A stretch of DNA of 64,000 nucleotides from Rattus norvegicus (Eukaryota; Chordata; Mammalia; Rodentia; Muridae): NCBI RefSeq assembly GCF_036323735.1, contig NC_086033.1, positions 2,675,826 to 2,739,825 on the forward strand, in the 5' to 3' direction. The position numbers were made by a program, and so were the translations under genes. Within the stretch, counting starts at the first letter, position 1. Each line of letters opens with the position of its first letter. Under the pieces are notes generated by a model, which was not told the DNA's origin, searched no databases, and worked only from the letters and a program-made list of their open reading frames with translations. This document shows positions 1-10,865 of the stretch, piece by piece.

Positions 1-340
1 GGAAGAGCCCCTCCCCCCTGGCCTCACAGGAGAGTCTTTTGTCCTTAATGTGAGTGTCTCTTTGGTGACTGTGCTATTTAGAGGTCACTGAATGTCACAG
101 AAGTGGAGACAAAGCCAGCAGCTGGCTATAGGATCTGACACAAGTGAACATCCTGCCTCACTGGAGAAAGAACTGACAAAATGCTGCCCCGGATGCTTGC
201 AGGAGCTCAGGAACATCGAGTGTAACGAAATCTCCTAGGAAACGCCAGACATCACCCGCTCAGAAGATCAGGTTTCAGCATCACAGCCTGCCCAGGCAGC
301 TCTGTCCCTCTGTCTGCCTGCGCTTCTCTCCCTCTCCTCC

Positions 341-343
341 CCC

Positions 344-399
<56 letters not shown>
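341..399. repeat. (CT)n simple repeat
   Basis: An almost pure CT dinucleotide run sits directly upstream of an antisense B1 element. The arginine/glutamate-rich frame read through it on the minus strand is an artefact of the repeat. Confidence 0.95.
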
Positions 400-406
<7 letters not shown>

Positions 407-407
407 G

Positions 408-560
408 TTTTTTGGAGACAGGATTTCTCTGTGCCACAGCCCTGGCTATCCTGGAATTGGGTCCATAGACCAGGCTGTTCCTAACTCAGAGATCTGCCTG
501 CCTCTGCCTCCCAAGTCCTGGGATTAAAGGCATGCGCCACCACCACCCAACTCCGTTTTT
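408..560 (-). mobile_element. B1 SINE, antisense
   Basis: The reverse-oriented B1 consensus is recognisable from the T-rich start and 'GAGACAGG', through 'AGACCAGGCTG' and 'GATCTGCCTGCCTCTGCC', to 'GGGATTAAAGGCATGCGCCA'. The copy is moderately diverged. Confidence 0.85.
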
Positions 561-689
561 TGTCTTAAACGGGACCCAGCCTGCTTTTGAAGCCATCACA
601 AAATCTATTACAGAACCCGCAGATTTTGCTCAATGGCATGGCGTTTTCTTAGCCTTGGTTTGGGTCCCCAGCACAACAACAACAAAGAA

Positions 690-815
690 GGAAGAAGCAA
701 AGGCAGATGGATCTCTGTGAGTTTGAGGCCAGCCTGGTCTACACAGCAAGGCCCAGGTCAGCCACAGCTACACTGTGAGAGCGGATCTCAGCTAAACAAA
801 CAAATAGAGAGTTTC
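690..815 (+). mobile_element. B1 SINE fragment
   Basis: The B1 core 'GAGGCCAGCCTGGTCTACA' is present, followed by a diverged right part and an A-rich AAACAAACAAA tail. The element lacks its left end. Confidence 0.75.
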
Positions 816-825
816 AGAAAATAAA

Positions 826-1065
826 ATGTAGGCTGTGAAGATAGCTCAGTTGGAATCGTGCCTGATCGCAGATCATGTGAGAACCCACGTGGACAAACAG
901 ACAAAAACCAGAGGAAGGGATGCACTCTGTGATAGCAGGCAGTGGTTATGGAGACAGGCTGATTCCTGGGGTTTATAGCCAGCCTTGCCTACTAGCTGGG
1001 TGAGTGAGTGAGTGAGAGACTTCGTTACAAAAGCAAGGCGAACGGTGCCTAAGGAATGCCTACAC
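826..1065 (+). mobile_element. B4-type tRNA-derived SINE
   Basis: The left part, 'GAAGATAGCTCAGTTGG', is tRNA-like. The body carries 'GTGAGAACCCACGTGG' and B1-like sequence, ending in a CA-rich tail at about 1060. The family assignment (B4 or RSINE-like) is from memory and approximate. Confidence 0.55.
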
Positions 1066-1354
1066 ACACACACGCGCGCACACACACATACTCACACACA
1101 CTCACACACACATATACACATACATGCTCACACACATACACACATGCTCACACACACATACACATACACACATATACACACACTTACACATACACACATA
1201 TACACATACATGCTCTCACACATGCTCACACACACATAAACATACATGCTCACATACATACACACACGCTCACACACACATACACACACACGCTCACACG
1301 CTCACACACATGGTGAACAGTGCCTGAGGAATGACATCTGAGGTGAACCTCTGG

Positions 1355-1385
<31 letters not shown>

Positions 1386-1775
1386 ATGCTCACATACATA
1401 CACATACATACACACATACATGCTCACACTCATACACAGGGTGAACAGTGCCTGAGGAACAACATCTGAGTGAACCTCTGGCCTACACACACACACACAC
1501 ACACACACACAGACGCTCACACACACACTCACACACACACGCTCACACACACATGCTCACACACACACGCTCACACACACACGCTCACACACATAAACAC
1601 ACGCTAACACACACACGCTCACACACACATGCTCACACACACACACGTTCACACACATGCTCACACACACACACGCTCACACACACATGCTCGCACACAC
1701 ACGCTCACACACACACACGCGCTCACACACACACATACACACACACGCACATGCTCACACACACACACACAAATG
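1060..1775. repeat. Compound CA/CACATA/CACGCT repeat with reiterated SINE-tail segments
   Basis: There are three CA-rich blocks. The second and third are each preceded by near-identical ~42-bp unique segments (1312-1355 and 1440-1483, containing 'GTGAACAGTGCCTGAGGAA' and 'TGAACCTCTGGC'). A degenerate relative begins near 1037. The histidine/threonine-rich frames that run through this region are repeat artefacts. Confidence 0.85.
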
Positions 1776-2163
1776 GGTGTGATTATATGGATGAAATCAT
1801 CTTTTTGGCAGGAATTTGGTTCTCTGGGGCATCTAAGCTTCAGCCAGGCCAGATTGTCCCCCAGTGTTTTAAAGTCCCCTTCCTTCCTGTTGGACTCACA
1901 CCTTGTCCTCATTCTCTGAGGACCTCGACATCCCCACATCTGTCTAGGATGGAGCAGGAACTTGCCCTCCCTGTATGCACTGCTGAGAAAGGCTATGAGT
2001 GGGCAGCAGGCAAGGGCAGTCCCCAAAACCAGGGAAGGAAGGTGGCCCCGATTAAGGGACACATTGGGCCTGGGCAGCAGGTAGGTCACAGGCTTGGCTG
2101 GTGTGTCTTTCCGATGATGGTGGTGGTGGTGGTAATGAGGAGGTGGAGGAGGAGAAGGTGGAT

Positions 2164-2271
2164 CTGTGTGATGTGTGCACAGGGGTGCACAGCTGTAGAG
2201 GTCGGAGGACAATGTGTCTGTGTGATGTGTGCACAGGGGTGGACAGCTGTAGAGGTCGGAGGACAATTCGA
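2164..2271. repeat. 54-bp tandem duplication (two copies)
   Basis: Copies at 2164-2217 and 2218-2271 are nearly identical. They differ at an internal C/G ('GGTGCAC' versus 'GGTGGAC') and at the 3' edge. The segment resembles the low-copy rodent interspersed element carrying 'GTAGAGGTCGGAGGACAA'. Confidence 0.85.
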
Positions 2272-3014
2272 AGGAGTTGATCCTCTCCTTCCTCCAAGTG
2301 GGTTCTGGGGAAGGGACTCCCCAGCTTGCCCAGTAAGCAGCTTCACCCAGGGAACCATCCCTCAGCCTCCTGATTATATCTGATGTGAGTGACAGAAGCT
2401 CACCTTTTGGTCACCACTGAGAACAAGTAGTGGAGACAGCAGGGTTTTTGAATGTTTATTTTGAGATAAGGTTTTACTCTGTAAACCAAGCCGGCCTCAA
2501 ACCTCAGATTCACGATAACCCTGATACCGCAGCCTTATAGGTACGAGCTACCGTGCCCAGGTATATACACAGGAAACCCCGAATTTAGACGCTCTCCATA
2601 CAATGGCAGCATGTCTCCTTCTGATAAATACTTCACTGAAGCTAGTATTTTTCAGTCGTAGAGTGCAACCTATCAGTGGGTCATAAAACCAAAATGGTGG
2701 GTGTGCCCACTTTCTTTTCTGCTCTTTAAATTGATCAGAAGGAATAGTAGGCAGTGGCACAGGCTGCGTGCAGCAAAGGCACGCACTAACATAAGGCCTT
2801 TATCTGGCTCACTCACTGGCAGCAGGTACAGAGCCGTCCCGCCCCGGCTTCGGAGTCACATGGCCTGGATTTGGACTGTGGTCTGCCATTCACCGACCGT
2901 GTGACTGGGACAGGCCACTTCTCTGCATATCCCTCAGCGACCTCATCTGTAGAATGGTGATGATGGTTTGACTGGAGCCATTAGGCAGTGGTGAGAATCC
3001 ACGACATTGAAATA

Positions 3015-3155
3015 TGTGAGGTGCACAGCATCCTGGTGCACACCTTGTGACTCTAGCCATCCAGGAAGGCAGACGCCGGGAGATTGAGAGTCCGAGGTCA
3101 GGCCTCAGTGACTTAGCAGGACCCTGTCTCAGAAGCACATAAACAAACAACCCAT
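3015..3155 (+). mobile_element. Old B1-like SINE
   Basis: The B1 outline is degenerate ('TGGTGCACACCTTGTGACTCTAG...CCAGGAAGGCAGA...GACCCTGTCTCAGAA') with an AAACAAACAA tail. The copy is highly diverged. Confidence 0.55.
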
Positions 3156-4749
3156 GAAGTACCCAGAAGGATGCCCAGGGTAATGGAGGTTACCCAGGGA
3201 TCAGATGTGAATTGAACCAGGAAACAGTACTGACAGCTCTCCTTACCTCAGGCCCCTGCAGGGGCTGGTGTCCAGGTCATAGAGCCTTCACTTTTCTTGA
3301 AGTTCAGGCTACACTAGGTAGGCCTCAGTAGTGGAACTTGGCAGAGCCCCAGAACCAAGAGGAAATAGGACCCTGAGGTTCTGGTGACAGGAAATTGGTG
3401 GGGCCCAGGGGCACCTGAGACCTCCAGAGAACAACCCACTCTTGCCCTGGGGAAGTGGGCCTCCTTCTCCAGGCTGACAGCATTAATGAGAACCACATTT
3501 GGCTCTGGCAGAGCCGAGAGCTCCCTTCTCTCCCTCCAGACCCCCTCCCTCATCTTTCCCTCCCCGATCTCCGTCTTCCTCCCCCTCTTCTTCCTCTCTA
3601 CCTTCTCCCCACAGGCTTCAGGCTCCCCAAAAGCTTAATGGGTTTCAGCTTTCATCTGTTACTAGTGTTTAGTTATGACAGGAGAGGACGAAACACAGCA
3701 GTTATCAGCAGAGCTGGCCAGAGGCCAGGCAGTTTCTATCCGGAACATTCCACTGGGATTAGAACACCAGAGGTAGATGTTCATCTGCTTGGATGGTCAC
3801 GTTGGATGAAAACGTGGACCAGTGCCCCCTTGGGGGTTGCTTCCTGCCCTCCCTGCTGGCTGAAGGTAGACAGAGAAAGGCACTAATTGTGAGGAGTTGG
3901 GGGGGCATCTCTGTGCCAGCCCCCCCTAACCTCCTAGTGGTGCTTGTAGCTGGTTGTGGGGTACAGGACTTCCCATCCCACTTGGAATGAGAATAGGAGA
4001 ATTAACGTGCCTACTGTGTGGGGATTCTTCCATTTCTATGTTGTCTTGGCTTCTCGCCCTTGCCTGGGCTTGGGGTCCCATGAAGAAGGGGGAGCTAAAA
4101 AGGACAGGGAGCCACACCCACGCAGAAACTGTCCACAAGCACCATCTGCTGTTTGTCTCTCTGGGCATCGGCCTGAGAGGCAGAAAGGTGGGCAGCACAT
4201 CAGCCACACAGCGACAGACAAGCCAGCCAGCTGAACATCGGTAAAGAGAGGGTCCCTCAGCCATGGAAATGGGCCCCGCAGAGAGAAGGGGTTGGGGGAG
4301 ATTGAAGAGAGAAGAGAGCCGAACCTCAGAGCACAGTGCCACACAGTGAAGGCCTTCAACACAGTTTTGCATGAAGCTGCTGCTTCTGGGGTCAGCATTG
4401 TGGGTGACCTCTGGCAAGGCACTGTACCTCCTGAACCTGTCTCTCCATCTCCACAGCAGGGACAATGACAACAAGGTTCAAATCAAAGCTGAAATGAGAC
4501 AGGGCCAGTGGGTGTACTGGGTGGGCTCTAGAGCGCCACCAAGTGGAGACCGGAGGGACCCGGCTGCTTGTACTGTGGTTTTTGCTGTTTCATTGAGGAC
4601 GTTCTTAAGGGAACGCCTGCCCCCTCCCCGGTGTGTGGCGACAGACATAGCAATGATCATTTGTCTGTTTGGGGCCTTTGACATTGTTCATGCTAAGAAA
4701 CCGTTGTCTTTGTGGATGTGACAAGGACTAAGTCAGCATGTGTCAATTG

Positions 4750-4905
4750 CAGGCTATGGTGATGCCTAACTGTAATCTCAGAACCCTGGAGGAGGAGGCA
4801 GAAGGACCAGGGGGGGTTGAAAATATGCTGACACAGCAGATTCAAGGCCAGCCTGGCACACACAGAACCCCATCTAAAACTAAACCAAACCAAACCACAA
4901 CACCA
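4750..4905 (+). mobile_element. Old B1-like SINE
   Basis: A degenerate B1 pattern ('TGGTGATGCCTAACTGTAATCTCAG...AAGGCCAGCCTGGCACAC') ends in an AAACCAAACC tail. An insertion separates the two halves. Confidence 0.55.
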
Positions 4906-5349
4906 AAACCCCTCCAGAACTGGTATGGAGACCGTTTTAGCCTGTGGGACATTCGTATCATGCCTCTGGCCCAGGTCACAGTAAAAGTACTCTCAGTCTT
5001 TGAAAGCCTGACCCACGACCACATGGCCTCTTCCTAAATTGGCTTTACTCACTACTGATCTGATTCTGCCCCTCCACTTGACAGCTAAGGAAACCGAGGC
5101 TTAGAGGGTGGGTAGCTTTGTCATCTGTCACCCGGGTGGCAGTCAGCAGCAGAAGGGAGGCAGCTGACTCCAGACCATACGAAGGCCTTTGGGGGCTGTG
5201 GGAGCTCTGGCGGATTCAACGTCAAGGCCAGTTACGTTACATAGGTAAAAAAGGTAAAAAAGGCACACAGGCTTTTACCCTCACCGTCAGTCCAAAGGTG
5301 GATGCTCATTCCCAGTCATCTCTGGGATTCACCCTGCGTTCTGCTTAAA

Positions 5350-5560
5350 TTGTTTAATCCCAGCACTTGAGGAACTGAGGCAGGAGGCTGTTGATTTTGA
5401 AAACATCCTGGGTTACACAGGGAAACAAACAGTTGAACCAGTGGTTTCAAAATATTTACTTGCAAGGGCCAGGCGTGTAGCTCAGTGGGATAACCCGTAC
5501 TAACCAGTACTAAGCACACACAAGGCCCTGGATTTTATCCCCAGCATCAAAATGAAAAGA
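5350..5560 (+). mobile_element. B1 fragment followed by an ID-like fragment
   Basis: 'TTAATCCCAGCACTTGAGG' begins a short B1 piece ending near 5440. From about 5467 a diverged ID/tRNA-like piece follows, with 'GTGTAGCTCAGTGGGATAA' and 'AAGGCCCTGGATTTTATCCCC'. Confidence 0.55.
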
Positions 5561-5849
5561 AAGGAAGGGAGGCATATGCTTTGAAAATAATTTCTTGCTG
5601 GGGATGGAGCTTGATGTGTTTGCCTTGCATGTGTAAGGTCTTGGATTTTATTCTCAGCATGGGGCGGGAGGGCGCCTAAGAAAGAAAGAAAAGAGAACTA
5701 TTTATATACTGATGTGTAGAGATCTCCAATGTAAACTGTTAATGAAATAAATGAAATAAGCAAGATATAGAAAAGGCTTTTGAAAGGCTTCGAGTGTAGT
5801 TTAGTGCCTGTCTGGTAGGGGTACGACCCTGGTTTTCATCCACAGTAGA

Positions 5850-5925
5850 AGCAAAAGGGAGGGAAGGAGCAGAGGGGAAGGGAGGGGGGAGGGAGGGAAG
5901 GAGCGGAGGGGAGGGGAGGGGCAAG
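5850..5925 (+). repeat. GGGA/GGAAG purine-rich repeat
   Basis: A purine-only tract of GGGAGGGAAGGAGC-like units forms a local polypurine strand. Confidence 0.8.
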
Positions 5926-6414
5926 CAGAAGTACAATAAAGGGGACACTCTTCTAGGCAGATCCTTCTCTGCAAGAGGAGATAAAGGATAGAGTCAAGGA
6001 ACAGGGTGGTGTGGGGTGGGGTGGGGATGTCTCGCAGTCAGTCTCCTGGGGTATGCTTTGACATTTGAACCCTGCTAAACATGACGGAATAAACATTAAA
6101 CCCGACCAACGCTTCCAGGAGGCCACTCTCTGAGGCATGGAGACGGGCCATCTTGAAGATGCTTTTGGTGCCTTCCCTTACCGAGCAAGAGTTGTTAACG
6201 TCTGCCTTTTACCAATCCTACCCCATGCCAATCAGCAAACACGTGTGGTGTACGGAAACTGCCTTCCCAACACCCCTATGAAAGGGCCAAGTGACTGTGT
6301 CCCCACAGCTTATGGGGAGCTGTGGCCCAAGCCAAACTGTGGGTGACAGGGTAAATGTGGGTTGAGGAACCCCATCCCGTTCAGCGCTGGCTTTCCTGTC
6401 CCCTCTGCCTGCAG

Positions 6415-6644
6415 GTAAGATCCTGGTTCACTGTGCCATGGGCCGAAGCCGGTCAGCAACTCTGGTCCTGGCCTACCTGATGATCCACAAGAACATGACC
6501 TTGGTGGACGCCATCCAACAAGTGGCTAAGAACCGCTGTGTCCTGCCCAACCGGGGCTTCCTGAAGCAGCTCCGGGAGCTGGACAAGCAGCTGGTGAAGC
6601 AGCGGCGACAGGCGGGGCCGGGGGCCGGTGAGCTGGGGCTGTAG
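6415..6644 (+). CDS. Dusp29: Dual-specificity phosphatase 29, terminal coding exon
   Basis: This exon encodes the C-terminal ~76 residues of a small atypical dual-specificity (Ser/Thr and Tyr) phosphatase. An acceptor (CCTCTGCCTGCAG) precedes 6415, and the exon opens mid-codon before KILVHCAMGRSRSAT. It includes the signature P-loop HCxxGxxRS (HCAMGRSRS): the Cys is the nucleophile and the Arg binds phosphate. The next segment, 'LAYLMIHKNMTLVDAIQQV', matches Dusp29/Dupd1 rather than the neighbouring Dusp13 as I remember them. The frame ends at TAG 6642-6644 after an Ala/Gly-rich tail (GPGAGELGL). The upstream exons (N-terminus and general-acid loop) are outside the window. Convergence with Kat6b matches the human 10q22 order KAT6B-DUPD1-DUSP13, which supports the assignment. 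Family members dephosphorylate MAPK-type substrates, and this one is described as muscle-enriched. The poly(A) site was not located. Confidence 0.9.
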
Positions 6645-7521
6645 GGAGCCTCCTCAAGGAGGATCAGAGACCCTGGTGCCCAGAGCAGAAGGCTGAAAGG
6701 TGTCTGCACCAAGGCTTGGTTCGTCGTGGAGATGAGACAGTGAAGCCAAGGGCTGGGCGCAGCATAGACTCCCCGGAGTCTGGCTCTTTGCCTCGTGGTG
6801 GGCCAAGTCAGCTGCAGGGGGAACTGGGTAAGGGGAAGGTACCGTTCTTCACAGTCTCCTGTCCTTTAGGTTGGAAGCAAAAAAAAAGGGTTTCCTTTGT
6901 TGGGCTGGCTTTTTTTTTTTTTTTTTTTTTCTTTTTAAATGTGTGGGTACTGTGTTGTGATCAAATGTTTGGCTCTGAAAGGAAAAAAAAATCACGTACT
7001 TATAAAAAGATAACAAAAAAAAAAATAGAGCTTGATTTTTTTTTTTTTTTTTAACCACAGAAAATCGCCAGGTAAGCTGTGCTACAGGACAGGCCTTGCG
7101 ACCTCGGAGGAAGCTCCAGAGGAATCACCGTTTCTTTTTCAGTCTGGCCAGTGTGCATGTGCGCATGTGCCGGGCGGGGGTGGGCGTGGTGTCCTGAGCT
7201 CCTGTACAGAAATGACCTTTCCTTGTGTCACAGCCAGAGCTGCCATCACCCAGTGAGTTGTGGTAAATTTGGACAAGGAAGAGTGTAACTTCACAGTTTC
7301 GGAGAAAAGGAGAGGCAGGACACTTACTTTTAGGGGGCCAGAATGCTCCTTTCCCTTTGGCTTCAGTAAGGGTAGCACGGAGGTTTGTTTTTACTCAGAC
7401 TCTCAAGAATTTGCAGCTGTGTGGTTAGCATGGCACGTGAGGGCAGAGCAGCCAGCTGAGCTCCGGTGTGAGCCGGTCTCTCTTGAGAGTTAAGTCGGCA
7501 CGTGATGGCCATTCTTTACTC

Positions 7522-8574
7522 TTTTTTTTAAATTGGATATTTATTTACATTTCAGATGTTAACCCCTTTCCTGGTTTCCTCTCTGGAAACCCCCTATGCC
7601 ATCCCCCCTCCCCCTGCTTCTATGAGGGTGCTCCCTCACCCACCCTCACACTCCTTCCCGCCTGCCCGCCCTGACATTCCCCTACACTAGGGCATCAAGC
7701 CTTCACTGGACCAAGGGCCTCTCCTCCCACTGATGCCTGACAAAGTCATCCTCTGCTACATACGCAGCTGGAGCCGTGGGTCCCTCCATCTCTACTCTTT
7801 GGTTGGTGGTTTAGTCCCTGGGAGCTCTCGGGGGTCTGGTTGGTTGATATTGTTGTTTTTCCTATGGGGTGGTAAACACCTTCAGTTCCTTCAATCCTTT
7901 CTCTAACTCCACCATTGGGGACCCCGTGCTCAGTCCAATGGTTGGCTGCTAACATCCACCTCTGTATTTGTCAGGCTCTGACAGAGCCTCTCAGGAGAGC
8001 CATATTAGGCTCCTGTCAGCAAGCACTTCTTGGCATCAGCAATACTGTCTGGGTTTGGTGGTTGTATATGGGCTGTATCCTCAGGTAGGGCAGGATCTGA
8101 ATGGCCTTTCCTTCAGTTTCTGCTCCAAATTTTGTCTCCGTATTTCCTCCCTTGAGCATTTTGTTCCCCTTTCTAAGGACTGAAGCATCCACACTTTGGT
8201 CTTCCTTCTTGAGCTTCATGTGGTTTGTGGATTGTATCTTGAATATTCCAAGCTTTTGGGCTAATATCCACTTACCAGTGAGTGCATACCATGTGTGTTC
8301 TTTTGTGACTGGGTTAGCTCACTCAGGATGATATTTTGTAGTTCCACCCATTTGCCTAAGAATTTCATGAAGCCATTGTTTTTGATAGCTGAGTAGTATT
8401 CCATTGTGTAGATGTAGCACATTTTCTGTATCCATTCCTCTGTTGAAGGACATCTGGTTCTTTCCAGCTTCTGGCTATTATAAATAAGGCTGCTATGAAC
8501 ATAGTGGACCTTGTTATATGTTGAAGCATCTTTTGGGTATATTCCTAGGAGTGGTATAGCTGGGTCCATTCTTC
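7522..8574 (-). mobile_element. LINE-1 3' fragment, antisense and 5'-truncated
   Basis: On the minus strand this is the end of L1 ORF2 followed by L1 3' UTR. The conserved ORF2 C-terminal segment reads with 'YTMEYYSAIKNNGFMKFLG' and 'IILSELTQSQKNTHGM' at 8261-8569. The 3' UTR runs to an A-rich end near 7522. The element has lost everything upstream of the ORF2 C-terminus, so it cannot be active. Confidence 0.9.
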
Positions 8575-9086
8575 ACTCTCGAGAAAGCAGCGGCAGTACG
8601 AAGCGGCATGCGGGCTTCCACAACCAGGCGCCTAGAGAGAGGCTGCTGAGAGAGAGAGAGAGACCAGCAGTGGAGCACCAGGAATGGCGGCATTCTGGAG
8701 AAGGCAGAGGGGGGTCTAATGCCTGCTGGGGAATGATGGGAAAGGCCAAGTCTCCAGTGTGAACTAGAGAATCCAAGAGATGTTCTTGCTGGAATCCAGG
8801 GCCGCTGGGTCACTATGTCACCCAAGGAAGCTGCTTTCCTTTCATGACACTTGTAGCTTGGGACCTTGTGGTCAGGCTGGTTTCCAGGAATTCTGAGGAT
8901 GCTCTGGGTGTCACCTTAGTCCAGGAGGAGGCTGGGTCCTCCTCTTAACATAGGCAAGGGAGATTACCAGAGACTCACTTAACAATTACAATATCGGTTT
9001 TTTCAATAAGTTAAAAAAAAAAACAAAAAATAAAACTAAAACACTGCCACAAAGTTGCAAAGGCAAAAGCAAAGCTGTACCACCAC

Positions 9087-9087
<1 letters not shown>

Positions 9088-9147
<60 letters not shown>
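9088..9147. repeat. (CA)n microsatellite
   Basis: A pure CA run of nearly 30 units. Confidence 0.95.
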
Positions 9148-9150
<3 letters not shown>

Positions 9151-10259
9151 CAGTCACGTGGTCTTGTCAGGCAGCAAGACTGAGGTGGAGAAAGTGCTGA
9201 GTTGGCCAGACGCTCGGCTGGACAAAGCCAGGCTCTCGTGGTTCTGAGGGAGAGAACACTGGAGTGGCAGAAGACCTGCAGATGGACTCCCTGGTGACTC
9301 AGACTTGGTATCCCATGAGCATCCTGCTGGCCCCATCTGACCTCAGCTTTCTGTTAGTCTCATCCATTCTGTATCCAGACAAGTCGGCATTTCTATTTTC
9401 ATGAAGTACTTGCTTTAAGTGAACACGCATGGTGAAAAGATAGAACGTACAGACTCCCACTTGGGATTCTCTTGAGCCACTGTCCCTGAACCTCATCCCA
9501 CAGCCTACCTCTCCCTGGATTGGAGTCCTTTTGAAGCAGAGAACCTAGAGTTGAGTGTCTGGTCTCTTCCCAGTGACTCTCGGGACTTAGAGTAAAAGAA
9601 TGGAGGAACAGAAATTTTAGTCGGTGTTTAAAGACTTCGTAAAGCAAAGTTCTTGCTTGCTTAAAAAGCATTTTTGAGATTCAGTGTACATTCTAAAGCC
9701 AGATTAAGCAAATTACAAAATGCAGATGGTAATAAAATGCAGTGTGGGTACAGAGATGAGGGAAATGGTGGGGAGGGGCTGCCTTAGACAAGTTAGTGGG
9801 GGGTTGGGAAAGAATCTACTTGCTCTTGTGCTCGGAAACAAATACACAAAGTAACCTGGTAGGCCACTTTTTATTGCAAAACAAGGTGTGCTCAAGCCAA
9901 ATGGGGCTGGTAAGCAACACGGGGCCAGGATGGTCTTTTCTCCTTAATGCAAGGGGGAGGGGGGGCTTGGCTTCCCCACTGGCTGAGGTTCAACCTCACA
10001 GCCTATTCCAGACTGGATAATTTGGAAAGCATCGGGAAGGAAATGAAGGGAAGAGGAAATGGTCAAGAGCCAAGGCCTTTACTTCAAAGTTTTACAGGCA
10101 GGGGAGATGAAAAGATTTGAATAAAACTTTTACAAGGTGGGGGTGACCTCAGGAACATTGGCTCTTGATGGGTTAGCCACCTTCGATAGAAGAAAATAAA
10201 AGCGACTCATTTCTCATAGAGAAACCTTTCTTGCTCGCTAGGTCTGGGAAAGCATCTGT

Positions 10260-10475
10260 CTATGTAGCCCAGGCTGGTTTTGAACTCATGACCTGTGCTG
10301 GAGTGTTGGCTCAGTGGTTAAGAGCACCCAGGACTAATTCCCAGCACACACATGGTGGCTCACAACTGTCTGCAACTCCAGTTCCAGGGGACCCAGTCTC
10401 TTTTGCCTTCCACAGGTACCAGGGACACACACATACAGTGCAGGCAAAACACCCCTATATTTAATATGAAAACAA
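10260..10475 (+). mobile_element. B3/B2-type SINE next to a short B1 piece
   Basis: An antisense B1 snippet ('TATGTAGCCCAGGCTGG') ends near 10290. It is followed by a tRNA-derived SINE with 'GGCTCAGTGGTTAAGAGCA', 'CACATGGTGGCTCACAACTG' and 'AACTCCAGTTCCAGGGGA', and an A-rich tail. Confidence 0.8.
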
Positions 10476-10734
10476 AACCTTTAAGAAAGAACTCATAGCC
10501 CTCCTCCTCAGCAGCCAAGTGGGAATCCGAGGTCAGAAGGGGTGTTTATACTTGGTGCACGTGGCCCAGGGAGGCAGAAGATTCTACAATTTTGACTTGG
10601 AATCTTCAGGCCAAAGGAATGCTCATGACTGGAGGGAAATAAAATTCTGGATGTCTACCATCCAGAGCTTAAGGTTACCATACAAGAGGAAGAACAATGC
10701 AGTTTGGCCCAGGGGCTGCAAAATAGGCCTGGAT

Positions 10735-10865
10735 GGAGGAGGAGGAGGAGGAGGAGGGAGGGGAAGGAGGAGGAGGAGGGGGAGGAGGAGGAGAATGAGG
10801 AGGGGGAGGGGGAGGAGAGAGGAGGAGGGGGAGGGGGAGGGGGAGGAGAGAGGGGGTTGGAGAAG
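10735..10865 (+). repeat. (GGA)n/(GGGGGA)n polypurine tract
   Basis: About 130 bases are almost wholly purine on the + strand, giving Gly/Arg-rich or Ser/Leu/Pro-rich spurious frames. Such tracts can form triplex (H-DNA) structures; here that is inference from composition. Confidence 0.9.

Larger units (their letters stand above)
1..6414 (+). other. Dusp29: Dusp29 last intron (3' part), repeat-rich
   Basis: This stretch lies upstream of the terminal Dusp29 exon, and I see no other coding exon in it. I looked for the preceding exon, which should encode the substrate-loop half of the phosphatase domain, and did not find it, so it probably lies before the window. The intron contains a CT tract, B1 and B4-type SINE copies, a large CA-rich region (about 1060-1775), a 54-bp tandem duplication (2164-2271) and weak ID-like pieces near 5467-5560 and 5596-5670. 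The stretch between about 3200 and 4700 shows nothing I can name. Confidence 0.6.

Noticed and set aside
1448..2383. 311-codon His/Thr-rich frame
   Set aside because: The first part is CA-repeat translation and the rest shows no recognisable domain. No splice signals or homology.
3926..4474. 182-codon minus frame upstream of Dusp29 exon as a gene
   Set aside because: It overlaps several other open frames on both strands, with no motif and no splice support.
8261..8569. Independent protein-coding gene in the 102-codon minus frame
   Set aside because: It is the C-terminus of LINE-1 ORF2 in a 5'-truncated copy.
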